9,924 nucleotides of DNA, from contig JAHEZA010000053.1 in NCBI GenBank assembly GCA_023251335.1, positions 1 through 9,924 of the forward strand. The letters are read 5' to 3'. This document shows, piece after piece, positions 1-6,996 of the stretch (its first letter is position 1; each line of letters starts with the position of its first letter). The translations under genes and the position numbers were made by a program. The stretch comes from Chitinophagaceae bacterium (GTDB lineage Bacteria; Bacteroidota; Bacteroidia; Chitinophagales; Chitinophagaceae). Under the pieces are notes generated by a model. That model was not told the origin of the DNA. It made no database searches and was given only the letters and a program-made list of their open reading frames with translations.

Positions 1-1402
1 ACGTCCTGCTCATGTCACGGGGATTTCTTACATATTCTCCCTTATTAAAATCCTTAGTAGAAAGTCCATTAATAAATGTATTGAATCCTTCATCCATCCA
101 TCCGTATTTTCTTTCATTACTTCCAACGACCATTGGGAACCATGTGTGTCCAAATTCGTGATCCGTAACGCCCCAAAGACCAGCGCCTTGTGATCTTGAA
201 TTACAGAAAACGATTGCCGGATATTCCATTCCATTTATATTGCAGGCTACATTCACTGCACTATTGTATGGATATTCAAACCATCTTGCAGAATAGCCTT
301 CAAGTGCGCCTTTTACGTATTCTGTTGACCTTCCCCAGGCATCATTTCCTGCCGATTCAACCGGGTATACGCTTTGTGCAATCCCTTTTCTTCCGGAAGG
401 AAAATTAATTCTTGCGGCATCCCAAATGAAAGCTTTAGAAGCTGCCCACGAAACATCCCTCGCATTTTTAATTTTGAAATGCCAGGTAATATTTCCTTTT
501 TGCGGGCGCGATGCCGGATCTGTAACTTCTTCAGCGGTCCGGATCATTACAGTCTTGTCGCTATTCTCAGCCTGTTTCATTCTTTTTTGCTCTGTAGCGG
601 TAAATACATCTTTTGGATTTTGGAGATCACCCGATCCTACTACGATCAGATTTGCCGGTGCAGTAATCGAATAATCATAATCGCCATAATCTAAATAGAA
701 CTCACCTGCTCCAAGATAAGGAAGCGTGTTCCAGCCTTCTATATCATCATATACACACATGCGTGGATACCATTGTGCAATTGCATAGATTTTGCCGTTT
801 TTGGTATCAAGAATTCCTGTGCGGTCGCTACCTTCTTTAGGTATTAGATAAGAGTAATCAATTTTTATTTCCGCTGTGGATCCGTGTTCCAATGCTTTCG
901 GAAGACGAATCTGCATCCTTGTGTCCGAAATAACATTTTTTACATCAGCAGAAGAACTTTTTCCTTTTTCTGTTGAAACAAGTTTTACGGATTTGATATT
1001 GAATCCTCCATCAAATGTAGAATTCACATCTCCATAGCGACTTCTGCGGTTAGCCGGCATTTTAGCCTGACCACGGGAGTCTAAGCTAAAAAGGTTTTCA
1101 TCAAGATACAGCCATAAAAATGGCAGCGATTGCGGGCTGTTATTTGTGTAATAAATGGTAACACTTCCGGTGATAGCATCCTTTTGATCATCCAGCGTAG
1201 CATTGATTTTGTAGCTCGCTTTATTGGTCCAGTATTTTGGGCCGGGCTCTCCGTCTGCTGCACGATATTCATTTACAGAAGAAGGATAAAAGTTGGGGCT
1301 AAAAAGATCATGATGGTCGTAAATTGATTTTTCAGTCTGGGCAAAAGCGAAGTTGCAGGTAATAGCAATGGTAAAAACTAAAAGTAGTTTTAATTTCATC
1401 AT
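1..1402 (-). CDS. Secreted M1-family zinc metallopeptidase (C-terminus beyond window)
   Basis: The minus frame is open from the ATG at 1402 to the window edge: 467 codons, no stop, so the protein is partial. The N-terminus is a signal peptide with a hydrophobic core at residues 4-20 and an AFA|Q signal peptidase I site after residue 21, so it acts in the periplasm or outside the cell. Residues about 60-300 form the N-terminal beta domain of M1 aminopeptidases. GMEYP at 391-395 corresponds to the GxMEN substrate-binding loop. HEFGH at 415-419, followed 18 residues later by Glu438 in WMDEGFN, is the complete HExxH-x18-E zinc site with catalytic Glu416. By family it should trim peptides from their N-termini; the substrate is unknown. 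The start has a second ATG immediately after it (1399). No Shine-Dalgarno sequence is present; a loose -7 box (TACCTTCG, 1438-1431) lies 28 bases upstream. The family call is firm, the specificity open. Confidence 0.94.
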   Translation of the reverse strand, partial: MMKLKLLLVFTIAITCNFAFAQTEKSIYDHHDLFSPNFYPSSVNEYRAADGEPGPKYWTNKASYKINATLDDQKDAITGSVTIYYTNNSPQSLPFLWLYLDENLFSLDSRGQAKMPANRRSRYGDVNSTFDGGFNIKSVKLVSTEKGKSSSADVKNVISDTRMQIRLPKALEHGSTAEIKIDYSYLIPKEGSDRTGILDTKNGKIYAIAQWYPRMCVYDDIEGWNTLPYLGAGEFYLDYGDYDYSITAPANLIVVGSGDLQNPKDVFTATEQKRMKQAENSDKTVMIRTAEEVTDPASRPQKGNITWHFKIKNARDVSWAASKAFIWDAARINFPSGRKGIAQSVYPVESAGNDAWGRSTEYVKGALEGYSARWFEYPYNSAVNVACNINGMEYPAIVFCNSRSQGAGLWGVTDHEFGHTWFPMVVGSNERKYGWMDEGFNTFINGLSTKDFNKGEYVRNPRDMSRT

Positions 1403-1648
1403 GGGATATTTATTTTAAATTTAAAAGTTTCGAAGGTAAATGTTTAATCGAATTGAAAGGCGCTTAAAAGTTAATTCATTCAAAATTTTACATAAATGGT
1501 AAAAAATTCTTCAAAAGCGAGCAGAACCAATGAAAACTAATAAAAACGCCAGCGGCTAAATATAAAACCTATTTATTTCTTTGTTTACTATGAAAACAAT
1601 GCCTGGCTCCGTTACGTAGTATCTTATACTTTTTGCCTGCTACCTTCT

Positions 1649-2002
1649 TCAAAATTGTTTGCTCCAGCTCACTACTGCTGAACCCTGCATCCCTTCAATG
1701 GGAGGATGCATTTTCGTAATTGATAATGAAACGGATTGTATTTGCGGGAAACGTTGGTGAATTTCGCTGCCCGTTTCCATTGCAACTGTTTCAAGCAGCG
1801 ATGTGGGAATACACATTCTTCGATTTATGATTTCATATATGGCTGCGTAGTTTACGGTGTCATTTACGTGAACAATTACATCGGTATTTTCCTGAAACCT
1901 TACCATAGCGCTAACTACGTATTCATTTCCTAATATCTTTTCTTCTTCGTGTATTCCATGGAAAGCATTGAATCGAAGATTTTTTAACTCGACGGTTACC
2001 AT
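1649..2002 (-). CDS. folB: Dihydroneopterin aldolase
   Basis: This 117-residue protein has the normal FolB length. The enzyme cleaves 7,8-dihydroneopterin to 6-hydroxymethyl-7,8-dihydropterin and glycolaldehyde in cytoplasmic folate synthesis, working as an octamer. The family landmarks are in order: HG at 15-16 followed by Glu21 and LGN at 24-26; DTVNY with Tyr52; LLET with Glu71; and TKMHPPI with Lys97. Tyr52, Glu71 and Lys97 align with the active-site Tyr54, Glu74 and Lys100 of the Staphylococcus aureus enzyme, and Glu21 with its Glu22, so the site looks intact. The gene starts 32 bases after the trxB stop with no promoter box between, so it is probably cotranscribed with trxB. No other folate gene is visible. 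No Shine-Dalgarno sequence precedes the start. Confidence 0.95.
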   Translation of the reverse strand: MVTVELKNLRFNAFHGIHEEEKILGNEYVVSAMVRFQENTDVIVHVNDTVNYAAIYEIINRRMCIPTSLLETVAMETGSEIHQRFPQIQSVSLSITKMHPPIEGMQGSAVVSWSKQF

Positions 2003-2034
2003 ATTAATTTAAGTATTGCGGCATTGGCGGTCAA

Positions 2035-3024
2035 TTATTTTTCGTCTGTTTTGACTGAATTTTCCAACTCATCGGACGTTTCCTGGTGCTCTTTCATGCT
2101 CAAAAATCTTTCTGCATCCAGGGCGGCCATACATCCGGAACCTGCCGCCGTCACGGCCTGGCGGTAAATTTTATCCTGTAAATCGCCAGCAGCAAATACA
2201 CCTTCAATATTAGTTTTTGTAGTGCCGGGTTTTGTAATTATATACCCGCTTTCATCCATCTCCAGCCAGCCTTTAAATATCTCTGAGTTGGGCTGGTGCC
2301 CTATAGCCACAAAATAGGCGCTCACCGGAATAGTTTTGCTTTCTTTTGTCTGATTATTAATCACCCTCACAGCCACAGCCTTTCCTTCTCCTAAAATTTC
2401 TTCCACTTCTGTGTTCCAATATACTTTTATGTTCTTTGTCGCCAGTACTCTCTTTTGCATTATTTTACTGGCCCTCATTTCATCTTTTCTTACAAACATG
2501 TGTACAAAACTGCAAATTTTGCTAAGGTAAAGAGCTTCTTCGGCGGCCGTATCGCCCGCGCCTACTATGCAAACTTCCTTTCCTTTGAAAAAGAACCCAT
2601 CACAAACGGCGCATGCGCTGACGCCATATCCGTTCAATCGTGTTTCACTTTCCAGACCCAGCCATTTAGCACTGGCACCTGTGGCTAATATGACAGAATC
2701 TGCAGTAATCCATTTCTCTTCATCTATCAATACTTTTAAAGGATTGTCAGAAAAATCAACTTTGGTTGCCAAACCATAACGGATGTCGGCGCCCATCCTT
2801 TTTGCCTGGGTTTCAAAATCTATCATCATGTCGGGTCCCTGGATTCCATTGGGATAGCCCGGATAATTTTCTACTTCTGTAGTAATGGTAAGTTGACCGC
2901 CGGGCTGAATTCCCTGGTATAAAACGGGCTTCAAATTAGCCCTTGCAGCATAGATAGCCGCTGTATAGCCTGCAGGTCCCGAACCAATAATTAAACAGTG
3001 TACGTGTTCTGTGTTTGTCTCCAT
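2035..3024 (-). CDS. trxB: Thioredoxin reductase (NADPH, FAD flavoprotein)
   Basis: This 329-residue cytoplasmic enzyme transfers electrons from NADPH through FAD and a redox disulfide to thioredoxin. Visible motifs are the FAD-binding GSGPAG at 14-19, the GGQL and ENYPG segments near 42-56, the ATG motif at 114-116, the redox pair C138-A-V-C141, the NADPH-binding GAGDTA at 155-160, and the closing FAD motif GD at 280-281 followed by RQAVTAAGSGC. The usual HRRxxxR for the NADPH 2'-phosphate reads VRKxxxR (178-184), keeping two of the three basic positions plus a Lys for Arg. The protein ends in a roughly 20-residue charged tail rich in Glu, beyond the usual end of the family. It probably leads a two-gene transcript with folB. 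A -7 box lies 22 bases before the ATG. No thioredoxin gene is nearby. Confidence 0.97.
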   Translation of the reverse strand: METNTEHVHCLIIGSGPAGYTAAIYAARANLKPVLYQGIQPGGQLTITTEVENYPGYPNGIQGPDMMIDFETQAKRMGADIRYGLATKVDFSDNPLKVLIDEEKWITADSVILATGASAKWLGLESETRLNGYGVSACAVCDGFFFKGKEVCIVGAGDTAAEEALYLSKICSFVHMFVRKDEMRASKIMQKRVLATKNIKVYWNTEVEEILGEGKAVAVRVINNQTKESKTIPVSAYFVAIGHQPNSEIFKGWLEMDESGYIITKPGTTKTNIEGVFAAGDLQDKIYRQAVTAAGSGCMAALDAERFLSMKEHQETSDELENSVKTDEK

Positions 3025-3046
3025 AATTTCTTTGAAATAATAGCGT

Positions 3047-3054
3047 CAAAATTA
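3047..3054 (-). promoter_or_regulatory. trxB: Candidate -7 promoter element for trxB-folB
   Basis: On the minus strand this reads TAATTTTG, a perfect match to the Bacteroidota -7 element TAnnTTTG, 22 bases before the trxB ATG. A TTG lies 14 bases further upstream, closer than the usual 17-23, so the -33 half is not well supported. Confidence 0.45.
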
Positions 3055-3292
3055 ATCATTTTAACTGGCAAAAATTTTCGTAATGCCTTCATCTGATTTA
3101 AAACAATGAAAATTTTCGTCACGATGAGATTTAAATCACTTTTCCTATTGAGAACGTTGGATGGTTAGCAGTGAAATTAATCAAATGCTTTCTGGTTTGT
3201 ATAAAACAATGAGCCACTTAAAGCAATCGGATTTTAGAAAAAAAATTTATCAATTAAACTTTTTGTCCGAAGTTTGGGCATTTAAGAAATTA

Positions 3293-3323
3293 TTTGCAAC
3301 TTTTATACATCTTACTAAATTAG
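3293..3323 (+). promoter_or_regulatory. Possible promoter for the small lipoprotein gene
   Basis: TTTG at 3293-3296 is followed after 19 bases by TAAATTAG at 3316-3323, seven of eight matches to TAnnTTTG with standard spacing. The box ends only 6 bases before the ATG at 3330, so transcription from it would give a mRNA with almost no leader. In AT-rich DNA a 7/8 match can arise by chance. Confidence 0.3.
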
Positions 3324-3329
3324 ATCAGA

Positions 3330-3533
3330 ATGAAATTATTGAAAATTTGTTTTGTTGTGTTTTTAACCACCTTCTTGCTCTCAGCTTGCGAAAGACAGGG
3401 AGAAGTAATTAATATTGTGGATGGTACACCCTCCAAAGCTGATACCGTATTACCGCTCAAATTTAATGCGAAACATAGTGATTCTTTAACAGAAAAACAC
3501 GAAGAAAAGACAGCTCCTGTGTTTAGAAGATAA
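3330..3533 (+). CDS. Small hypothetical lipoprotein (67 aa)
   Basis: The N-terminus is a textbook lipoprotein signal: basic MKLLK, a hydrophobic stretch at residues 6-17, then the lipobox L17-S-A-C20. After cleavage Cys20 would be lipidated, leaving a mature peptide of about 48 residues. That peptide is polar and charged, with no further Cys, no membrane segment and no domain I recognise. The residue after Cys is Glu; no clear surface-export signal is visible, so the choice between periplasmic face and surface is open. Its function is unknown. The gene stands alone: divergent from trxB, convergent with rpoD, and ending 27 bases before a hairpin terminator. The signal peptide is the main reason to prefer this frame over the overlapping frame that opens at 3161. 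Confidence 0.78.
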   Translation: MKLLKICFVVFLTTFLLSACERQGEVINIVDGTPSKADTVLPLKFNAKHSDSLTEKHEEKTAPVFRR

Positions 3534-3556
3534 AAGGTTTATAAAATTACAGTTAT

Positions 3557-3588
3557 AAAAAAAGCCGTTTCCAAAAAGAAACGGCTTT
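3557..3588. terminator. Hairpin terminator between the lipoprotein gene and rpoD
   Basis: A perfect 11-bp stem (AAAGCCGTTTC at 3561-3571, GAAACGGCTTT at 3578-3588) closes a 6-base loop. On the minus strand it is followed by an uninterrupted run of seven T (complement of 3557-3563), a strong intrinsic terminator for rpoD, whose stop lies 20 bases upstream. On the plus strand only TTT follows, so termination of the lipoprotein transcript would be weaker. Confidence 0.88.
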
Positions 3589-3608
3589 GCAATTTTATGT
3601 CAGAAATC

Positions 3609-4466
3609 CTAACCCAGGTATGCTTTTAAAGCGCTGCTATATCTTGCTTTTTGAAGGCGTTTTATAGCTCTCTCCTTAATCTGGCGAATGCGTTCTTTTG
3701 TAAGATCATACTTCTGGCCTATCTGTTCGATAGTTACACCGTTTTCGCCATCAAGGCCAAAATAGGCATTCACGATTTCGGCCTCACGCGGGCTGAGAGA
3801 TTTTAACACACGACGAATTTCATTTTTTAATGAATCGTGCATTACATCTTCATCAGTTTCACCGCCACCTTTTAAAAGATCGCCCATAGCGACATCTTCT
3901 GCTTCATGCACAGGCGCATCCAGCGAGGTGTGCCTGGTGTTGCTTTGAAAAATGTTGTTAATCTCTGTCTCACTCATTTCGAGTATTTCAGAAAGCTCTT
4001 CGGTAGATGGTTCTCTTTCATGTTCCTGCTCAAAAGCCATGTAGGCTTTGTTTGCTTTGTTGTAAGTGCCAATTTTGTTTTGAGGCAGGCGGACTAATCT
4101 GCCCTGCTCTGCCAACGCCTGTAGTATAGATTGGCGAATCCACCACACAGCGTAAGAAATAAATTTGAAACCCTTGGTTTCGTCAAAGCGTTGTGCCGCT
4201 TTAATTAAGCCGAGGTTGCCCTCGTTAATAAGATCACTTAATGACAGACCCTGGTGTTGATACTGTTTTGCAACAGAAACTACGAAACGTAGGTTGGCGG
4301 TGGTGAGACGCTCTAAGGCTCTCTGATCGCCCATTTTTATCTTCTGTGCTAAAATAGTTTCCTCCTCCGGAGTAATCATCCCAATTTTTGAAATTTCCTG
4401 CAAATATTTTTCAACCGCTTGTGAATCACGGTTGGTAATTTGCGTAGCAATTTTAAGTTGCCTCAT
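3609..4466 (-). CDS. rpoD: Primary RNA polymerase sigma factor (sigma-70, short Bacteroidota type)
   Basis: This 285-residue sigma factor directs RNA polymerase to housekeeping promoters. It begins almost at region 1.2 (AVEKYLQEISKIG, 17-29) and lacks region 1.1 and the long non-conserved insert of proteobacterial RpoD, as is normal for the primary sigma of Bacteroidota. Region 2 covers about 52-125, with NLRFVVSVAKQY, DLINEGNLGLIKA and the promoter-melting and -10-reading helix around FKFISYAVWWIRQSI (100-114). Region 3 follows. Region 4 ends the protein, with LSPREAEIVNAYFGLDG at 224-240 and the -35-reading helix-turn-helix at about 244-272 (TKERIRQIKERA). This sigma type recognises TTG and TAnnTTTG, which fits the boxes seen in this window. 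It is divergent from the threonine aldolase gene, and a strong terminator follows its stop. Confidence 0.95.
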   Translation of the reverse strand: MRQLKIATQITNRDSQAVEKYLQEISKIGMITPEEETILAQKIKMGDQRALERLTTANLRFVVSVAKQYQHQGLSLSDLINEGNLGLIKAAQRFDETKGFKFISYAVWWIRQSILQALAEQGRLVRLPQNKIGTYNKANKAYMAFEQEHEREPSTEELSEILEMSETEINNIFQSNTRHTSLDAPVHEAEDVAMGDLLKGGGETDEDVMHDSLKNEIRRVLKSLSPREAEIVNAYFGLDGENGVTIEQIGQKYDLTKERIRQIKERAIKRLQKARYSSALKAYLG

Positions 4467-4576
4467 TTTGTTTTATAGTTAATAGTTATTAGGAAAAAAC
4501 CTTAAAAGTTAGACACAATTTATTGGGAATTCGTTACAAAAGATATGTTAATTTTCCGGAATCTTTAGAACGCTTG

Positions 4577-4584
4577 CAAAGTTA
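4577..4584 (-). promoter_or_regulatory. rpoD: Candidate -7 promoter element for rpoD
   Basis: On the minus strand this reads TAACTTTG followed by C, a perfect TAnnTTTG match 110 bases before the rpoD ATG. The nearest upstream TTG is only 14 bases away, so the -33 half is weak. If used, it gives rpoD a leader of roughly 100 bases. Confidence 0.42.
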
Positions 4585-4679
4585 CGATGCAATATTTACA
4601 ATTCATAGCTTTTGCCGCAAATAAATTATTGAAAAAGTGTGTTTTATGACAAGCATAAGATTCGGAACTGATAAAATAA

Positions 4680-4687
4680 TAATTTTG
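4680..4687 (+). promoter_or_regulatory. Candidate -7 promoter element abutting the threonine aldolase start
   Basis: TAATTTTG, a perfect TAnnTTTG match followed by C, ends 4 bases before the ATG at 4692. A start point at the usual distance would fall at or next to the A of the ATG, giving a leaderless mRNA. No good TTG is seen 17-23 bases upstream. The translation start is secure because the encoded MIELRSDT is the family's N-terminus. Confidence 0.45.
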
Positions 4688-4691
4688 CGAC

Positions 4692-5705
4692 ATGATAGAG
4701 CTTAGATCAGACACTTTTACCAAACCTACTCACGCTATGTTAGAAGCCATGTTCAGTGCTTATGTAGGCGATGATGTTTTCAATGAAGATCCTACAGTTA
4801 ATAAATTACAATCAATGCTCGCCGACAAGTTTGGAATGGAAGCAGGGTTATTTTGCCCAAGCGGAACGATGACCAATCAAATTGCCATCAAATGTCATAC
4901 AGAGCCCGGTGGTGAAGTAATCTGCGATAAAATGAGCCATGTATATATTTACGAAGGCGGCGGAATTGCTTTTAATTCCGGTTGCCAGGTGAAGGCCGTT
5001 GAAGGAAACCATGGAAGAATAACAGCCCGGCAAATTTTGGAATCTATTAATCCGGATGATATTCACAAAGCAAAAACTCAATTAGTAAGCCTGGAAAACA
5101 CCGCCAATCGGGGAGGCGGAAGCTGCTATGATTTTAACGAAATAGAAGAAATAAAAAAAGTTTGTTTGCAAAACAACCTGAAACTTCACTTACATGGGGC
5201 GCGCTTATTCAACGCTATTGTGGCCAGGAAAGAGAGTCGTAAAAAATACGGAAATATTTTTGATAGTATTTCTATTTGCCTTAGCAAAGGGCTGGGCGCC
5301 CCGGTAGGAAGTGTATTGCTTGGCAACAAAGATTTTATTGAAAAAGCCAGGCGAGTAAGAAAAGTTTTTGGCGGCGGAATGAGACAGGCCGGGTATCTGG
5401 CTGCTGCGGGAATTTTTGCTTTGGAAAACCACATTGACCGCCTTGCAATTGACCATTTGCACGCAAAACAAATAGCTGAAGCTTTGTCGAAAAAAGATTT
5501 TACCGGAGTGATGATGCCGGTGGAAACTAATATTATCATTTTTGAAGTAGGAGGAGATTATACCCCGAAAACGTTGGCAGAAGCCTTGAAGAAAAAAGAT
5601 ATTTTAGTAAGCGCTATTTCGTCCACACAAATACGAATGGTGTTGCATCTGGATGTAAGCGACGAAATGGTAAAGCAAATCATTAGCGTGGTCGAATCTT
5701 TATAA
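4692..5705 (+). CDS. Low-specificity L-threonine aldolase family protein (PLP fold type I)
   Basis: The 337-residue protein aligns along its whole length with E. coli LtaE, which splits threonine and allo-threonine into glycine and acetaldehyde using pyridoxal phosphate. The N-terminus MIELRSDT matches, so the start is secure. Other landmarks are VGDDVFNEDPTVN (25-37), PSGTMTN (56-62), His83 facing the PLP ring, SLENT (133-137), GARLFNA (169-175) and ICLSKGLGAPVGS with the Schiff-base Lys199. One key residue differs: the Asp of the family's HxDGAR motif, which bonds to the PLP pyridine nitrogen, is His168 here (codon CAT, 5193-5195). The frame is intact and the rest of the site is kept, so the gene does not look decayed, but reaction or substrate may differ. 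I therefore withhold the symbol ltaE. It is divergent from rpoD; the next gene starts 166 bases on. Confidence 0.9.
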   Translation: MIELRSDTFTKPTHAMLEAMFSAYVGDDVFNEDPTVNKLQSMLADKFGMEAGLFCPSGTMTNQIAIKCHTEPGGEVICDKMSHVYIYEGGGIAFNSGCQVKAVEGNHGRITARQILESINPDDIHKAKTQLVSLENTANRGGGSCYDFNEIEEIKKVCLQNNLKLHLHGARLFNAIVARKESRKKYGNIFDSISICLSKGLGAPVGSVLLGNKDFIEKARRVRKVFGGGMRQAGYLAAAGIFALENHIDRLAIDHLHAKQIAEALSKKDFTGVMMPVETNIIIFEVGGDYTPKTLAEALKKKDILVSAISSTQIRMVLHLDVSDEMVKQIISVVESL

Positions 5706-5858
5706 ACTTTATTACAGTAAACCAACAAATTACCTGAAATCTTAATTTATACAAATAACTGGAAGCCCTAGACGAAAATCGTTCTTGCAATGAAAATTCC
5801 GAAACCAAAGAAGACGAATAATTTAAGCGTTATTAAAAATATAAGAAAGTAAATCAAT

Positions 5859-5866
5859 TAACTTTT
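5859..5866 (+). promoter_or_regulatory. Weak -7-like element before the VIT1-type gene
   Basis: TAACTTTT matches TAnnTTTG at seven of eight positions and ends 5 bases before the ATG at 5872. No upstream TTG at proper spacing was seen. It is listed because the placement matches that of the boxes before the threonine aldolase and permease genes. Confidence 0.22.
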
Positions 5867-5871
5867 AACCC

Positions 5872-6567
5872 ATGCACGATCATCATCATGAAGAAGAACA
5901 TTTGCAAAGCTCTGATTTTTTAAGAGACGTAGTTATAGGGATGAGCGATGGTTTAACAGTCCCTTTTGCGCTTGCAGCGGGACTTGCCGGCGCGGCAACC
6001 GGTAGCACAATTATCGTAATTGCTGGCATTGCAGAAATAGTGGCCGGCAGTATTGCGATGGGATTGGGTGGTTACCTGGCAGGGCAAACAGAAGAAGACC
6101 ATTACAAGAGCGAATTAAAAAGGGAGTACGAGGAGGTGGAGCGCATACCGGAAATGGAAAAAAGGGAAGTGAAAGATTTTTTTGAAAACCTCGGTCTAAG
6201 TGAAGAACTACAAACGAAGGCTACTGAAGAGATTGCGAAAGATAAGAAGCAGTGGGTTGATTTTATGATGAAGTTTGAATTGGGCCTTGATAAGCCGGAC
6301 CCGAAAAGAGCGAGGAAAAGCGCCTTAAATATTGGATTGTCATACGCGGTTGGGGGTATCATTCCGTTAAGCCCCTATATTTTTTTTAATGATTCTATGG
6401 AAGCCCTGAAATTTTCAGTAGTAGCCACTTTGATTTGTTTGTTCATCTTCGGCTATTTTAAAAGCAAGGTAACCGGAGTGCCTGTATTATCAGGCGCTTT
6501 GAGGGTGATGCTTATTGGCGCACTGGCTGCTGCGGCTGCTTATGGCGTAGCTTTACTTTTCAAATAA
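5872..6567 (+). CDS. VIT1/CCC1-family iron/manganese transporter
   Basis: The 231-residue inner-membrane protein has the VIT1 layout: two membrane helices (about 19-39 and 46-70), a Glu-rich helical metal-binding domain (about 74-145), then three helices (about 150-172, 177-198, 208-230). Compared from memory with Eucalyptus VIT1, a constant offset of 17 places every functional residue: Asp26, Glu55 and Met63 in the membrane part (43, 72, 80), and Glu85, Glu88, Glu96, Glu99, Met132, Met133 and Glu136 in the binding domain (102, 105, 113, 116, 149, 150, 153). The metal path therefore looks complete. The N-terminus begins MHDHHHEEEH, a likely extra metal-binding tail. By family it exchanges protons for Fe2+ or similar ions and should remove excess metal from the cytoplasm. 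It is convergent with a CDF transporter gene. Substrate is inferred only. Confidence 0.93.
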   Translation: MHDHHHEEEHLQSSDFLRDVVIGMSDGLTVPFALAAGLAGAATGSTIIVIAGIAEIVAGSIAMGLGGYLAGQTEEDHYKSELKREYEEVERIPEMEKREVKDFFENLGLSEELQTKATEEIAKDKKQWVDFMMKFELGLDKPDPKRARKSALNIGLSYAVGGIIPLSPYIFFNDSMEALKFSVVATLICLFIFGYFKSKVTGVPVLSGALRVMLIGALAAAAAYGVALLFK

Positions 6568-6638
6568 AGCGTATTTATTCTTCTTTCCTAATATTGAAAC
6601 ATCGTAATCTTTCGCGGCTCTTTACTACTTTTTCCAAA

Positions 6639-6669
6639 GAAAAAAAAGTCAACTTTACTCTTTTTTTTC
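6639..6669. terminator. A/T-rich hairpin downstream of the VIT1-type gene
   Basis: GAAAAAAAAG (6639-6648) and CTTTTTTTTC (6660-6669) are exact reverse complements around an 11-base loop, 71 bases after the VIT1 stop. Each strand has a T8 tract in the 3' arm, so it could terminate transcription in both directions. The stem is almost all A:T and would be weak. Confidence 0.4.
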
Positions 6670-6820
6670 TGCAATGAAATATTTCGAGTGAAGCACCGTT
6701 TTATTTCCCTAAACCGTTGCTAACCTTAACCTTATAAACTTAATGCCAAAATCATTCTGTATCTGTCTCATTAAGAACTTGCACAGGATTTATTGTAAAT
6801 CTTTTTGATCAAAGACATAT

Positions 6821-6841
6821 TAATAAGTTTCAAACTTATTA
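6821..6841. repeat. 21-base perfect palindrome
   Basis: TAATAAGTTT (6821-6830) and AAACTTATTA (6832-6841) are exact reverse complements around a single C. It could be a protein-binding site or a hairpin in a transcript crossing the region. Lying between two gene ends, it is badly placed to be an operator for either neighbour. Confidence 0.6.
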
Positions 6842-6897
6842 GTTATTAGCTTGAATAAAAAATCTTAATGGATAATCAGTTTTTGAATTTTGGAAGG

Positions 6898-6927
6898 CCT
6901 CCCATTTCTATGGGAGGTATTTTTTTT
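6898..6927 (+). terminator. Strong intrinsic terminator on the plus strand
   Basis: CCTCCCAT (6898-6905) and ATGGGAGG (6910-6917) form an 8-bp GC-rich stem with a TTCT loop, followed by TATTTTTTTT (6918-6927). It is oriented for plus-strand transcripts but lies 330 bases beyond the VIT1 stop, so it ends either a long VIT1 3' UTR or a separate small RNA. On the minus strand no T-run follows, so it does not serve the CDF gene. Confidence 0.85.
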
Positions 6928-6996
6928 ACAAAGCAGTAGGTCAACAAATAAAGAGAATTCCTGTTTAGGTTGTTTGTTGAAAAGATGACTCAATAT

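Larger units (their letters stand above)
3025..3329. other. Intergenic region between divergent trxB and the lipoprotein gene
   Basis: These 305 bases hold the trxB -7 box, two copies of the 11-mer AAAATTTTCGT (3071-3081 and 3109-3119), and a possible promoter for the lipoprotein gene at the right end. An 83-codon plus-strand reading frame opens at 3161 and runs into the lipoprotein gene in another frame, but its product has no recognisable feature and I do not call it a gene. Confidence 0.6.
6568..6996. other. Convergent intergenic region with several inverted repeats
   Basis: These 429 bases separate the stops of the VIT1-type and CDF genes. They hold an A8/T8 hairpin (6639-6669), the palindrome TTTGATCAAA (6804-6813), a 21-base palindrome (6821-6841), a strong plus-strand terminator (6898-6927), and an 8-base inverted pair TCAACAAA/TTTGTTGA (6941-6948 and 6973-6980) spaced by 24 bases. 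No convincing gene is present; a 23-codon frame at 6868-6939 runs through the terminator and is probably chance. No perfect TAnnTTTG was found on the plus strand. Confidence 0.6.

Noticed and set aside
28..1327. Several short open frames on both strands within the first 1.3 kb (for example 374-694 plus, 426-674 plus and 1081-1272 minus).
   Set aside because: They lie across the uninterrupted M1 peptidase frame, which has a signal peptide and a full zinc site; their products show no family features. Checking the frame from the ATG at 1402 to the HExxH motif showed no frameshift.
1616..1634. Small hairpin AGTAT-CTT-ATACT followed by T residues on the plus strand.
   Set aside because: A 5-bp A:T-rich stem is too weak, and no plus-strand gene ends there; folB and the peptidase run on the minus strand.
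3161..3412. An 83-codon plus-strand frame upstream of and overlapping the lipoprotein gene.
   Set aside because: It overlaps the lipoprotein signal peptide in another frame, has no recognisable domain or promoter box, and its composition looks like translated AT-rich spacer.
5186..5539. A 117-codon minus-strand frame inside the threonine aldolase gene.
   Set aside because: It is a shadow of a well-conserved gene whose frame aligns end to end with LtaE; the antisense product has no family features.
6868..6939. A 23-codon plus-strand frame running through the terminator hairpin.
   Set aside because: The codons over the hairpin simply translate the stem and T-tract; no independent support for a gene.
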